Below, in pieces: positions 8,060 to 16,222 of a DNA stretch of 59,285 nucleotides. The stretch is from Burkholderiales bacterium (lineage in GTDB: Bacteria > Pseudomonadota > Gammaproteobacteria > Burkholderiales > Burkholderiaceae_C). Positions within the stretch are counted from its first letter, which is position 1; the number at the start of each line of letters is the position of its first letter. Where the stretch lies: the NCBI GenBank assembly GCA_003963005.1, contig RXJW01000103.1:1-59285 (forward strand), in the 5' to 3' direction. Below the pieces are notes generated by a model that was not told the DNA's origin, made no database searches, and saw nothing but the letters and a program-made list of their open reading frames with translations. The translations under genes and the position numbers were made by a program.

Positions 8060-9751
8060 TCAGCGATGGCGACGCGGGAATGAGCTGAGGATCAGACCGG
8101 CAATGCCTGCCAGAGCCAGCCACTTCACCGCGCTGGAGGCCGTCATGGCCACCCGTGGCAGCCACAGCCAGGCAGCATCCGGCGCGGCGCGCAGCGCGAG
8201 CAGGCTGAGCGCCGAGAACAAGTCCTCCAGCAGGTCTGCAGCCACGGCCAGCGGCAAGGCCCATCCGAGGCGGTTCAACCAAGCCGGCGGGGTGCTGCCC
8301 ACGCGAATCAAGCCCGCGTGGCGGGCAAACGCACGGCAGACCCAGAGCGACAGCACCCAGGCCCAGGCGGCAATCAAGCCGATGTCAAAGAGCAGCGCCA
8401 GCCTGGGTCGCTGAAACAGGTGCGCCTGCGCCTGCCATTCGCTCATCGGCGCCAGGCTGAGCTGCCAAGCCTGGAAGGCGAAATTGGCGTCCATGAGCGC
8501 GCCGAGCTGATCCAAGCCCGGAAGCCAACCCGTCGGCGACCATTGCGCCCAACCCGCCAGCACCATGAAAGCAGCCACGGCGGCCAACCCCACCAGCAGC
8601 TTCAGCCAGTCAAGCACATCCCCGCGGTCGCGCCATGCGGTCTGATCCGGAAAGGCGTGCTTCCACTCGGCCACGCTGGGGTGCGCGTGCATCTTCACGG
8701 GGCGGCTCGGCTCCCCGTCCACGAGCGCACGGGCTGTGTCGCGCACCGTCAAGCCGGTCAGCGCCCAAAGCGGTGTCGAATGGGTTTGGCTGTTGATGCG
8801 GGCTGCCAGCCGCAGCGGTGTGGGCGGGTCGAGTCGGGGCATCACCTCGAAGAGGTCTGCTTCCGTCACGGGACCGGGATGCTTCACGGGCAACGGTACG
8901 CGCAGCCCGCACCGGATCGCCTCGGCCACCAGCCACGCGAAGGGTGCCCGGGACAACTCACTGAACGGATACTCGTTGCCACCCCCCACGTCGCAATGCG
9001 AGCCGCGGAACCAGCACTGCTGGATGTCGCCCGTGCCGCCGTTTTTCATCGGAAAGCTGCCGTCGTCCTGCTCGTAGGCCCGAGGCAGGAACTGCGCCCG
9101 CTGCTCATCCAGCGCCATCGCCTGGCGCACATGCCGAAAGTGTTTGCCCTCCAGGTTGGGCCGGGCCGTGATCTTCAGGCCAAAGGGCGGGAGCCCGACA
9201 CTGGCCACCGTGTCCCACACGCCGACGAAATGCACCTCAGGCCAGTGCTGCGGCGTCAGGCCCTGGCCGAACAGGCGTGCCGCCTGCTGCGTGATGTCAC
9301 TGCGTTCGGGCGAGGCCTTGGCGAAGTAGGTCGACACCAGGCTGGTCACCAAGGTGTCCTGGTGCTTGTTGATGATCCCGAACGCGTTGACGAGACCGGC
9401 GATCGAACGCGCCGTGAAGGCCCCTCGCGAGAAGCCGAAGATGTAGATCTGATCGCCGGGCTGCCAGTGCGACATCAGGAAGCGATAACCCTCCGCGACG
9501 TTGTCGTACAGCCCGCGTCCGAATGCGAGGCCATCGATGCGGTCCAGCGCCCGGTGGATCTTGTCCATCAGCGTCGTGCCAGGCAGCTGCTCGGGATTCC
9601 CGACCCCGGGGTCGTAGTACACCAGTCGCTGATCGTCGGAAAACAGCCGCAACAGCTCCACCAGCAGCACGACGTGCGTGTCCGAGTGCCGTCCACTCAG
9701 GTTGTTGTTCGTGCCGTCACACAGCAGGACCAGTTGACGTGGCGGGTTCAT
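8060..9751 (-). CDS. DUF2235 family alpha/beta hydrolase with C-terminal membrane segments
   Basis: 563 residues. The N-terminus carries the DUF2235 signature LLCDGTNNN, a nucleophile elbow GFSRGA (near residue 120), the conserved VGVWDTVASVGLP and the GSHCDVGGG segment. The C-terminal third (about 380-560) has four predicted membrane helices. DUF2235 proteins include type VI secretion phospholipase effectors of the Tle class, but also housekeeping proteins; there are no secretion genes here, so this is best described as a predicted membrane-anchored hydrolase or lipase. GGAGG lies 8 bp before the ATG at 9751, which decides the start. Confidence 0.75.
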   Translation of the reverse strand: MNPPRQLVLLCDGTNNNLSGRHSDTHVVLLVELLRLFSDDQRLVYYDPGVGNPEQLPGTTLMDKIHRALDRIDGLAFGRGLYDNVAEGYRFLMSHWQPGDQIYIFGFSRGAFTARSIAGLVNAFGIINKHQDTLVTSLVSTYFAKASPERSDITQQAARLFGQGLTPQHWPEVHFVGVWDTVASVGLPPFGLKITARPNLEGKHFRHVRQAMALDEQRAQFLPRAYEQDDGSFPMKNGGTGDIQQCWFRGSHCDVGGGNEYPFSELSRAPFAWLVAEAIRCGLRVPLPVKHPGPVTEADLFEVMPRLDPPTPLRLAARINSQTHSTPLWALTGLTVRDTARALVDGEPSRPVKMHAHPSVAEWKHAFPDQTAWRDRGDVLDWLKLLVGLAAVAAFMVLAGWAQWSPTGWLPGLDQLGALMDANFAFQAWQLSLAPMSEWQAQAHLFQRPRLALLFDIGLIAAWAWVLSLWVCRAFARHAGLIRVGSTPPAWLNRLGWALPLAVAADLLEDLFSALSLLALRAAPDAAWLWLPRVAMTASSAVKWLALAGIAGLILSSFPRRHR

Positions 9752-9848
9752 CTCACAAGCCTCCGGTGCAAAGTGCAAGTCTTGCATTGCCCCGCGCCCG
9801 CATCATCCCCATCAAGGTGGACGGTGTCAGTCCCGAAGGGGCGCAGGC

Positions 9849-10496
9849 TCAGATGCCGTCCAGCAAAGCCTGGAACCGCTCGAAGAAACGACCCACATGG
9901 ACGCCGTCGCAAAGCGCATGGTGAACGTCGACGGCCACCGGCATCGTCAGCCGCTCCCCCAACACGGTGAAGCGGCCGAACGCGATCTTGGGTCGGTCGT
10001 CGTGCTGACCTCGCGCATGCGTGAAGGCCGTGAACGCGAACCACGGCAGGGTCGTCATGTGCACCAGCGTGGCCTCCCGCACGTCGCCCGGGGCATCCGC
10101 CGCGAAAAGGTCGCCCGTGGCCGCGCGCACACGCGGCAGGTGCTGGCGTGCCCGGGCCGCAAAACTTGCCAGCGACGGGTCCCGCGGCAGGGTCAGGAAG
10201 CCAAAGCTGCCGTCGTCGCGCAGCACCGTCGTGCTTGCATGAATGCAGTCGAACTCGACGACGGACCGCCCCTCGTCGATTAGGGACTGACGCATGCCGT
10301 CGACGCTGTTGGCCGCTTCCAGTGCGGCATGGTGGTAGGCCAGCCAGGGGGTCGCCCCGTGGCGGACGGCGCGTTCGCGCAGGCCGGTGATGTCCACGCC
10401 CACCGTGACGCTGAAGGCCGGCTGAGCCATGTGGCGGAAATGGGCCAGCGCGGCGCGGCGCGGCCAGGTGTCCAGGGAAATGACGCGGTCTTGCAT
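9849..10496 (-). CDS. Chloramphenicol acetyltransferase-like protein
   Basis: 215 residues from ATG 10496 (MQDRVISLDTW); ATG 10505 is an alternative. It has the CAT-family fold markers: the N-terminal LDTWPRRAALAHF (like the WxRREHF of CATs), and the catalytic HHALCDGVHVG near the C-terminus, where the first His-His-x3-Asp-Gly is the acetyl-transfer site. The sequence is a complete catalytic domain. The native substrate may not be chloramphenicol, and resistance cannot be claimed from sequence alone. It is divergently placed from nothing obvious; a leftward terminator separates it from the upstream gene. Confidence 0.75.
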   Translation of the reverse strand: MQDRVISLDTWPRRAALAHFRHMAQPAFSVTVGVDITGLRERAVRHGATPWLAYHHAALEAANSVDGMRQSLIDEGRSVVEFDCIHASTTVLRDDGSFGFLTLPRDPSLASFAARARQHLPRVRAATGDLFAADAPGDVREATLVHMTTLPWFAFTAFTHARGQHDDRPKIAFGRFTVLGERLTMPVAVDVHHALCDGVHVGRFFERFQALLDGI

Positions 10497-10524
10497 GGGC
10501 GACATGCTCGCACGAGCCGCGGGC

Positions 10525-10556
10525 AAAAAAAGAGCCCGGGCGGTGAGACCCGGGCT
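10525..10556 (-). terminator. Rho-independent terminator (leftward)
   Basis: AGCCCGGG/CCCGGGCT stem (10533-10540 and 10549-10556), 8-nt loop, followed on the minus strand by a run of seven T (10525-10531). It closes the short unit that begins near 11027 and isolates it from the CAT-like gene. Confidence 0.85.
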
Positions 10557-10585
10557 GCATGAAGCGAATGACAAGAAGTGCGGGT

Positions 10586-10981
10586 TCAGTCGGCCGCCGG
10601 ACCGGGGTCGCGAAACCCGTAATCATGAAGCGCCTGCCTCAGCTCGTGGGCGCGCTCATCACCCAGGTCGTCTCGCAGCCGGGAGGCAGGCACCGCGCGG
10701 ATCTGCCCGACCTGGTTGTAGCCGAGGGTCTTGGCCGAGGCCAACGTTCTCGGGGACAGGGGCAAACAGTCCAGCGGTGCCTGGTCGGCAAGGCTGATCA
10801 GACGGGCGGAGGTCCGGGCCGAGATCGCCATGCTGCAACCTGTGGCGGGGTTCATGCGTTGCGGCAGTGTGCTGCAAGCCGGTGCGGCGAACAGTGCGGA
10901 GCTCGTGATCTGGAGCTGGTCACCGTCGCCATCCGTGGCTGCCATCAGGTTCGGGCGGTTCGCTTCGGCCTCAACCGCCAA
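10586..10981 (-). CDS. Small protein with RpoA C-terminal-domain-like helix-hairpin-helix region
   Basis: 131 residues if the TTG at 10981 is used; ATG 10945 would give a shorter form. Residues about 75-125 (LPLSPRTLASAKTLGY, then VGQIRAVPASRL, then DLGDERAHELRQALHDYGF) follow the pattern of the RNA polymerase alpha-subunit CTD: LSxRT, a second helix, then LG plus a helix ending in GF. The N-terminal 70 residues are not recognised and are rich in Ser, Ala and Cys. The TTG start lies inside the end of the upstream 18-aa ORF, so translation is probably coupled. A leftward terminator follows 30 bp after the stop. Suggested role: nucleic-acid or polymerase binding; uncertain. Confidence 0.55.
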   Translation of the reverse strand: MAVEAEANRPNLMAATDGDGDQLQITSSALFAAPACSTLPQRMNPATGCSMAISARTSARLISLADQAPLDCLPLSPRTLASAKTLGYNQVGQIRAVPASRLRDDLGDERAHELRQALHDYGFRDPGPAAD

Positions 10982-11027
10982 AGCGGGGAATACCGAGGAT
11001 GACGCAGATCAGGTCGATGATTTCCAT
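10971..11027 (-). CDS. 18-aa ORF with strong ribosome site downstream of a lux-box-like dyad
   Basis: Encodes MEIIDLICVILGIPRFGG, a hydrophobic 18-residue peptide. AGGAG stands 6 bp before the ATG, the best Shine-Dalgarno sequence in this segment. Its stop codon (10971-10973) overlaps the start of the 131-aa gene by 11 bp. A 20-bp dyad resembling a lux box lies about 70-85 bp upstream. It may be a leader peptide that couples translation, a membrane-active small peptide, or the real N-terminus of a gene broken by a frameshift. Confidence 0.45.
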   Translation of the reverse strand: MEIIDLICVILGIPRFGG

Positions 11028-11093
11028 GGGGGACTCCTGGCAACAAAGGAAAAACCGTCAACGTCAACTGTCCCCGTTTTCATCCCCCCAGAA

Positions 11094-11113
11094 ACCTAGC
11101 AAGTCTTCCAGGT
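11094..11113 (-). promoter_or_regulatory. Lux-box-like operator
   Basis: On the minus strand the 20-mer reads ACCTGGAAGACTTGCTAGGT. Six of ten base pairs of the dyad match, including the full outer ACCT/AGGT, and I count 12 of 20 identities with the Vibrio fischeri lux box as I remember it. It lies between the luxR-type gene end and the 18-aa ORF. A centre at about -42 would put the transcription start near 11061, leaving a short leader before the AGGAG. Confidence 0.5.
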
Positions 11114-11132
11114 TTTAGAGACAAACCCGACT

Positions 11133-11918
11133 CTAGAAAACCCCTGCCGAAACGCACTTGAGCACTGCCTGGTGCTTGCTCGACACCTGCAGCTTGCGCA
11201 TGGCGTTGCCAAGATGAAAGTTCACCGTCTTTTCGCTCATGCCCAGGATCACGCTGACCTCCCAGGCGGTCTTGCCTTGCGCGGTCCAGCTGAGCACGTC
11301 GAGTTCGCGGCGCGTCAGCTTGGGCAGCTCGGCGCTGCTGAGCTTGGGGCTGAGCAGGCGGTCTGCGGCAGTCAACGCATGCGCTGCCAGCAACTGCAGG
11401 CCGGCGACCATCTGCATCAGCTGCAGGCCGGCCTCGGGCAGGGGTTCCTCGCGATCCACGCCGAGGATGAAGTGCTTGTCGCCCGGCAGGTGCAACTTGA
11501 CGGCGATGCCCGTCTTGTAGCCGTAGGGCGCCTGCATCTCCCAGAGTTCGCCCACACCCGCCTCCACGTAGGTGCTCTGGTCGTAGATCACCGGCGTCGT
11601 CTGGGACATCAGGCCCTCGATGACGGGATCGCGCAGGGCGTCATTGCGGTCCCGTGCCGCCTCGATGTGGCCCGCTGGCGTGTTCCCGAAGGTGGTCAGG
11701 CGCATGCCCGATTCCTTCAGCACACCGCGCGTGAGCATGCCCGAGATGATCGGAAAGCCCATGGCCTCCGCGGCAGCGACGAGCCGGCGCTCGAAGCTGG
11801 CGAAGTCTTCGCTCAACCCGACGTCGATCAGCTGCTGGTAGTCCATTTCGGGCGGCACGATACCTGACAACTCTGCCAGCTTGTTGGCGGATTCCTCGGA
11901 TTGGAGACTGCGCTCCAT
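11133..11918 (-). CDS. LuxR-type regulator with autoinducer-binding domain (LuxR solo)
   Basis: 261 residues from ATG 11918; TTG 11927 and ATG 11846 (MDYQQLIDV) are alternatives. The N-terminal part (about 20-170) is an autoinducer-binding domain with the conserved Asp-Pro in LRDPVIEG. The C-terminus (about 190-255) is a LuxR helix-turn-helix: LTRRELDVLSWTAQGKTAWE, then MSEKTVNFHLGNAMRKL. Aligned by spacing to TraR D70, the usual pocket residues W57, Y61 and W85 are His, Ala and Tyr here, which suggests an unusual ligand. No luxI-type synthase is in the window. A divergent DUF4902/RsaM-like gene begins 26 bp away. Confidence 0.88.
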   Translation of the reverse strand: MERSLQSEESANKLAELSGIVPPEMDYQQLIDVGLSEDFASFERRLVAAAEAMGFPIISGMLTRGVLKESGMRLTTFGNTPAGHIEAARDRNDALRDPVIEGLMSQTTPVIYDQSTYVEAGVGELWEMQAPYGYKTGIAVKLHLPGDKHFILGVDREEPLPEAGLQLMQMVAGLQLLAAHALTAADRLLSPKLSSAELPKLTRRELDVLSWTAQGKTAWEVSVILGMSEKTVNFHLGNAMRKLQVSSKHQAVLKCVSAGVF

Positions 11919-11944
11919 TCGTTGCAAAGCCGTGAGGTCTTTTC

Positions 11945-12361
11945 ATGCCATCCCTGCTCCAATTGCCTGAAGGCAGCGTCTGCTGGCCGGCGTCAGCGCT
12001 GTCCAGCGCTGCGATGGACGTCGTTCACGCCCGGACGAACATCCGCCGTCCGCGCGGCAGCACCCGAGGCGTGGGCGGCTCGACGCGCTGGGAGCGCCAC
12101 TACGCCGATGCCACTGCCTGGGTCGAGTGGGACTGGGCCGAGATCGGCGAGGGCACGATCGTTCAGGCCGATCCGCTGAACGTCCGCTCCAACGTGCTGC
12201 TCCTGGACGAGCGCGGCCGCCCGATGCTGTCGTCGCGTCGACGCGCCACGCTGGCCACACTGGTCTACCTGCTGCCCTGGCAGGGGCCCGTGCTGGACAC
12301 CCTGCGGCACTCCGAGGCCGGCGCCATGCCGCATGCGGCCGATCAACGCCTCGCGGCCTGA
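11945..12361 (+). CDS. RsaM/DUF4902-like protein
   Basis: 138 residues. The central WVEWDWAEIG followed by RSNVLLLDERGR and a final VYLLPWQGPVLDTL resembles the WDW ... NVMLxD ... WQ pattern that I recall for DUF4902 proteins, the family of RsaM, a regulator found beside luxR/luxI genes in Burkholderia and Pseudomonas that lowers acyl-homoserine-lactone output. The position, divergent from a luxR gene, supports this. Identification rests on a short motif and context; a plain hypothetical protein is the alternative. The ATG at 11945 lies only 26 bp from the luxR start, so the promoters must overlap coding sequence. Confidence 0.55.
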   Translation: MPSLLQLPEGSVCWPASALSSAAMDVVHARTNIRRPRGSTRGVGGSTRWERHYADATAWVEWDWAEIGEGTIVQADPLNVRSNVLLLDERGRPMLSSRRRATLATLVYLLPWQGPVLDTLRHSEAGAMPHAADQRLAA

Positions 12362-12429
12362 ACACAGGCGACAGACGGCCCGGGCCGGCTTGCGCACAAT
12401 CGGCGGCGTTGCTTGCCGAGACCGCCGAC

Positions 12430-12972
12430 ATGACCGCACCCACGCCCGAGAGCATCCTGGCCCAATGGCAGGCCGACGAGGCCGCAGTCCGCAGCCGTCA
12501 ACGGCTCGCGCCTGGCGTGGCGACGCCTGAGCAGCTGGCGGGCAAGACGGGCCTGCAGCAGATGCAGGCCCTGCTGGACGGGCTTTCGCCGCGAGCGCCG
12601 ATCAGCGAGACGATGGACTTCATCCTCATCGCGGTCGAAGACGGTGTCGCGGTATTCCAGGGCGCACCGCAGTTCAAGCACTACAACCCGCTGGGCGGCG
12701 TGCACGGCGGCTGGTTCGCGACGCTGCTCGACTCCGCCCTCGGCTGCTCGGTTCACACCACGCTGCCGGTCGGGCGGGGCTACACGACGCTCGAATTCAA
12801 GGTGAACCTGGTGCGAGGGCTCAACGAGCGCGTGCCGCTGGTGCGCGCCATCGGCCGTGTCGTGCACCGCGGTCGCCAGGTGACGACCGCCGAGGCGGAG
12901 CTGGTGGGGCACGACGGCAAGCTCTATGCGCACGCCTCCACCACCTGCCTGCTGTTCGACCTGCCGACCTGA
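12430..12972 (+). CDS. PaaI family hotdog-fold thioesterase
   Basis: 180 residues. The hotdog signature NPLGGVHGGWFATLLDSALG near residue 80-100 contains the family HGG and the acidic residue (Asp) on the central helix; TTLEFKVNLVRG and VVHRGRQVTTAEAELVG follow as the beta-sheet core. Predicted to hydrolyse acyl-CoA thioesters; the exact acyl group is not indicated. An N-terminal extension of about 45 residues precedes the fold. It converges on eda with 18 bp between stops and follows the RsaM-like gene in the same direction by 68 bp. Confidence 0.8.
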   Translation: MTAPTPESILAQWQADEAAVRSRQRLAPGVATPEQLAGKTGLQQMQALLDGLSPRAPISETMDFILIAVEDGVAVFQGAPQFKHYNPLGGVHGGWFATLLDSALGCSVHTTLPVGRGYTTLEFKVNLVRGLNERVPLVRAIGRVVHRGRQVTTAEAELVGHDGKLYAHASTTCLLFDLPT

Positions 12973-12990
12973 GCGCCGGCGCGCCGGGTC

Positions 12991-13614
12991 TCAGTGGCGC
13001 AGGGCTGCCGCCTCGGACGCCAGCCGGGTGATGCGCGCCCAGTCCTTGGCGTCCACCGCATCCTGCGGGGTGAGCCAGGACCCGCCGCACACCTTGACGT
13101 TGGGCAGGCTCAGGAACTGCGGCGCCGATTCGAGCGAGATGCCACCCGTGGGGCAGAAGGCCACGTCGGGGAACGGGCCGGCCAGGGACTTCAGCAGGTT
13201 GACGCCGCCGACGGCGACGGCGGGGAAGAGCTTCAGGAAGCCGAAGCCGGCCGCGTTGGCCTGCATGACCTCCGACGCGGTCGACACGCCCGGCAGCAGC
13301 GGCAGGCCTTGGGCCTGGCAGGCGGCCGCGAGCGCATCGGTGTAGCCGGGGCTCACGCCGAACTGGCAGCCGGCGTTCTTGGCGTTGATCACGTCCTGCG
13401 GCGTGCGCAGCGTGCCCGCCCCGACGATCGCCCCCGGCACCCGGGCCATGGCCTCCATCGCCTGCAGGGCGACCGGCGTGCGCAGCGTCACTTCGAGCAC
13501 CTTCACGCCGCCGGCCACCAGGGCTTGCGCCAGCGGCACGGCGTCCTCCAGGCGCTGGATCACGATGACGGGGATGACGGGGCCGTGGCTGGCCAGGCTC
13601 AGGGTGTCGAGCAT
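12991..13614 (-). CDS. eda: KDPG aldolase (bifunctional 4-hydroxy-2-oxoglutarate aldolase)
   Basis: 207 residues. Class I aldolase with Glu in VLEVTLRTP, Arg/Thr in the phosphate region and the Schiff-base Lys in FLKLFPA; PTGGIS binds phosphate. It splits 2-keto-3-deoxy-6-phosphogluconate into pyruvate and glyceraldehyde 3-phosphate in the Entner-Doudoroff pathway. Start MLDTLSLASHG at 13614, 14 bp after the edd stop, so the two genes are co-transcribed. Length is normal. Confidence 0.95.
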   Translation of the reverse strand: MLDTLSLASHGPVIPVIVIQRLEDAVPLAQALVAGGVKVLEVTLRTPVALQAMEAMARVPGAIVGAGTLRTPQDVINAKNAGCQFGVSPGYTDALAAACQAQGLPLLPGVSTASEVMQANAAGFGFLKLFPAVAVGGVNLLKSLAGPFPDVAFCPTGGISLESAPQFLSLPNVKVCGGSWLTPQDAVDAKDWARITRLASEAAALRH

Positions 13615-13628
13615 GATGGTCTCGGAGT

Positions 13629-15458
13629 TCACAACCAGGTGCAGGCGCCCTCTTCGGCGCTCAGGACGTTGCGGCGCAAGCCGGCGAAGAGATCGCGGCC
13701 AAGGCCGTGGGCGTTGACGTCTGCTTCGGCCGGGTCGAGCGTTGCGACGCTGCGTGCCGCCCACTCGGCCGCGTCCACGAGGGCGACCAGCGAGCCGGTG
13801 TTGGCGCAGACGCGCACCACATCGCCATCGCGCAGCCGGGCCAGCGGCCCGCCCGCGAGGGCTTCAGGGCTGACGTGAATGGCAGCAGGCACCTTGCCCG
13901 ACGCCCCGCTCATGCGGCCATCCGTCACGAGCGCGACCTTGAAGCCCTTGCCCTGCAGCACGGCCAGCGGCGGCGTGAGCTTGTGCAACTCGGGCATGCC
14001 GTTGGCGTGCGGCCCCTGGAATCGCACGACGACGATCACGTCGCGCTCCAGTTCACCCGCCTTGAAAGCCGCCAGCATCGCCTCCTGCGTCGTGAACACG
14101 CGGCACGGGGCCTCGACGGTGTGGCGGTCTTCCGGCACGGCCGACACTTTGATGACGGCTCGGCCCAGATTGCCATCCAGCAGCTTGAGGCCGCCGGTGG
14201 CACTGAACGGGGCCGCTGCACCGCGCACGACGCTTTCGTCGCCGCTGGCCGCCGGCAGCGCTTCGCGCACCACCTCGCCGCCCTGCCCCACGCGCTGCGG
14301 CACGAAGGTGTAGGGCCGCAGGCTGGTGCCCGCCACGCTGAGCACGTCCTCGTGCATCAGGCCGGCATCGAGCAGCTCGCGAATCACGAAACCCGGGCCG
14401 CCGGCGGCCTGGAACTGGTTCACGTCGGCACTGCCGTTGGGGTACACGCGAGCCAGCAGCGGCACGACCGCCGACAGGTCGGAGAAGTCGGTCCAGTTGA
14501 TCAGGATGCCCGCCGAGCGCGCGACGGCGACCCAGTGGATCAGGTGGTTCGTCGACCCGCCCGTGGCGAGCAGCGCCACCATGGCGTTGACGATGCAGCG
14601 CTCGTCCACGACGTGGCCGATCGGCTTGGCGGCCTGGCCGGGCACGCGGCCGCTGATCTGCAGCGCCGCGCCGACGGCCTCGCGCGTCAGCGCCGTGCGC
14701 AGGTCGTCGTGCGGATGCACGAAGGCGCTGCCCGGCACGTGCAGGCCCATGGCCTCCAGCAGCATCTGGTTGCTGTTGGCCGTGCCGTAGAAGGTACAGG
14801 TACCGGCGCCGTGATAGGCCGCCGATTCGCTCTTCAGCAATTCGTCACGGCCGACCTTGCCCTGGGCGTAGAGCTCGCGCACTTTAGCCTTCTCGCTGTT
14901 CGAGATGCCGGAGCTCATCGGACCGGCGGGCACGAACACGCACGGCAGGTGGCCGAAATGCAGCGCGCCGATCAGCAGACCCGGGACGATCTTGTCGCAG
15001 ATGCCCAGCAGGAGCGCGGCATCGAACACGTCGTGCGTCAGGGCCACGGCGGTGCTCATGGCAATGGTGTCACGCGAGAACAGGCTCAACTCCATGCCCG
15101 GCAGGCCCTGGGTAACGCCGTCGCACATTGCCGGCACGCCACCCGCCACCTGCACGGTGGCACCCAGGCGATGGGCCTCGGCACGGATGAGGGCCGGGTA
15201 GGACTCGTAGGGTTGATGCGCCGACAGCATGTCGTTGTAGGCGGTGACCACGCCCAGATGCGGCGCCTTCTCCGCGACGATGCGCAGCTTGTCGTTGGCA
15301 GGCAGGGCCGCCACGGCGTGCGCGACGTTGGCGCAGCCCATGCGCTCGAAACCGCGCTGGCGGCCTTGCAGCTGGGCAATACGGGAAAGGTAGTCGCCGC
15401 GCAACTTCGAGCTGCGCTCCTGGATGCGCTGGGTGACGGCGTTGAGTGTCGCGTTCAT
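13629..15458 (-). CDS. edd: Phosphogluconate dehydratase
   Basis: 609 residues, IlvD/Edd family, normal length. It has [15 protein letters not shown], the CDGVTQG cluster-ligand region, [11 protein letters not shown] and [12 protein letters not shown], all typical of Edd; the [4Fe-4S] cysteines lie in these segments. It dehydrates 6-phosphogluconate to KDPG. First gene of the leftward edd-eda operon; a HexR-like dyad lies about 49-61 bp upstream of the ATG, and no glk/zwf/pgl genes are in the window. Confidence 0.96.
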   Translation of the reverse strand: MNATLNAVTQRIQERSSKLRGDYLSRIAQLQGRQRGFERMGCANVAHAVAALPANDKLRIVAEKAPHLGVVTAYNDMLSAHQPYESYPALIRAEAHRLGATVQVAGGVPAMCDGVTQGLPGMELSLFSRDTIAMSTAVALTHDVFDAALLLGICDKIVPGLLIGALHFGHLPCVFVPAGPMSSGISNSEKAKVRELYAQGKVGRDELLKSESAAYHGAGTCTFYGTANSNQMLLEAMGLHVPGSAFVHPHDDLRTALTREAVGAALQISGRVPGQAAKPIGHVVDERCIVNAMVALLATGGSTNHLIHWVAVARSAGILINWTDFSDLSAVVPLLARVYPNGSADVNQFQAAGGPGFVIRELLDAGLMHEDVLSVAGTSLRPYTFVPQRVGQGGEVVREALPAASGDESVVRGAAAPFSATGGLKLLDGNLGRAVIKVSAVPEDRHTVEAPCRVFTTQEAMLAAFKAGELERDVIVVVRFQGPHANGMPELHKLTPPLAVLQGKGFKVALVTDGRMSGASGKVPAAIHVSPEALAGGPLARLRDGDVVRVCANTGSLVALVDAAEWAARSVATLDPAEADVNAHGLGRDLFAGLRRNVLSAEEGACTWL

Positions 15459-15506
15459 GAACTGTCTCCGGCGGCCTGGTGACGTAACCGGCCCATGAGA
15501 ATTTAG

Positions 15507-15519
15507 GTAACCATATTAC
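15507..15519. promoter_or_regulatory. HexR-like operator upstream of edd
   Basis: GTAACCATATTAC is an inverted repeat with GTAA/TTAC arms. It differs by few bases from the core of the known HexR consensus TGTAATTnnATTACA, and lies 49 bp before the edd ATG, where a repressor of the Entner-Doudoroff operon would be expected. HexR responds to KDPG in proteobacteria; no hexR gene is in this window. Confidence 0.5.
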
Positions 15520-15589
15520 TTCGCCCGAGGAGCGCGCGGGTTACGGCATGGGTACCGGATGCGACGTGCGGCATGCCAAGATCACGCCG

Positions 15590-16222
15590 ATGTCGTCACA
15601 GGCCATCCACATTCCGCACGGACCGGCGCGCAGCGCCCACCTGCTGCAACGCACCCGCGCCGAGTGGCGCGCCAGCGGCGGCGACTTGCTCCTCTTCGCG
15701 TACGGATCGCTGATCTGGCGCCCGGACTTCGAGTTTTCCGAAGCCCTGCCTGCCAAGGTGCTCGGCTTTCATCGCGTACTGCGCATGCGCTCCCGCGTGA
15801 ACCGCGGGTCGCACGAGGAGCCGGGCCTGGTGCTCGCCCTGGTCTCGGGGGGGAGTTGCCGTGGGCTGGTCTACCGCATCCCGCAGGCGCAGGGTGACCG
15901 GGTGCTGGACCCGCTGTGGGCCCGAGAGATGCCCAATGGCGTCTACGAGCCGCGCTGGCTGAACTGCGACACGCCCGCCGGCCGCATGAAGGCACTCGCG
16001 TTCACGCTGTCCCGGCACAGTCCGAACTGGACGGGCGATCTGCGCGAGCCCGAGTTGCTGCACATCTTCCGCCACGCCCGGGGCCGCTACGGCACAACGC
16101 TGGACTACCTGCTGCGCACGGTGCACGGGCTGCGCGCCCAGGGCATCCGAGACCGTGAACTGGAACGGCAGGCCCATCTCGCCGCGCGCCACGGGCTGTG
16201 TGCCCCGCTGGAAGACGCCTAG
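15590..16222 (+). CDS. Gamma-glutamylcyclotransferase, ChaC-like
   Basis: 210 residues. The substrate loop is LFAYGSLIWRPDF near residue 35-48 (YGSLxW motif of ChaC), with the catalytic Glu of the family likely in the SHEEPGLVLAL or MPNGVYEPRW region, and YLLRTVHGL near the C-terminus. The family cuts glutathione to 5-oxoproline and Cys-Gly. Start ATG 15590 (MSSQAIHIPHGP); an upstream ATG at 15548 adds an unconvincing extension. Its stop shares the CTAG with the stop of the convergent next gene. Confidence 0.85.
   Translation: MSSQAIHIPHGPARSAHLLQRTRAEWRASGGDLLLFAYGSLIWRPDFEFSEALPAKVLGFHRVLRMRSRVNRGSHEEPGLVLALVSGGSCRGLVYRIPQAQGDRVLDPLWAREMPNGVYEPRWLNCDTPAGRMKALAFTLSRHSPNWTGDLREPELLHIFRHARGRYGTTLDYLLRTVHGLRAQGIRDRELERQAHLAARHGLCAPLEDA

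Noticed and set aside
10559..11002. Plus-strand frame opposite the RpoA-like gene
   Set aside because: The minus-strand frame has the terminator, the CTD-like pattern and a coupled upstream ORF; the plus frame has none of these.
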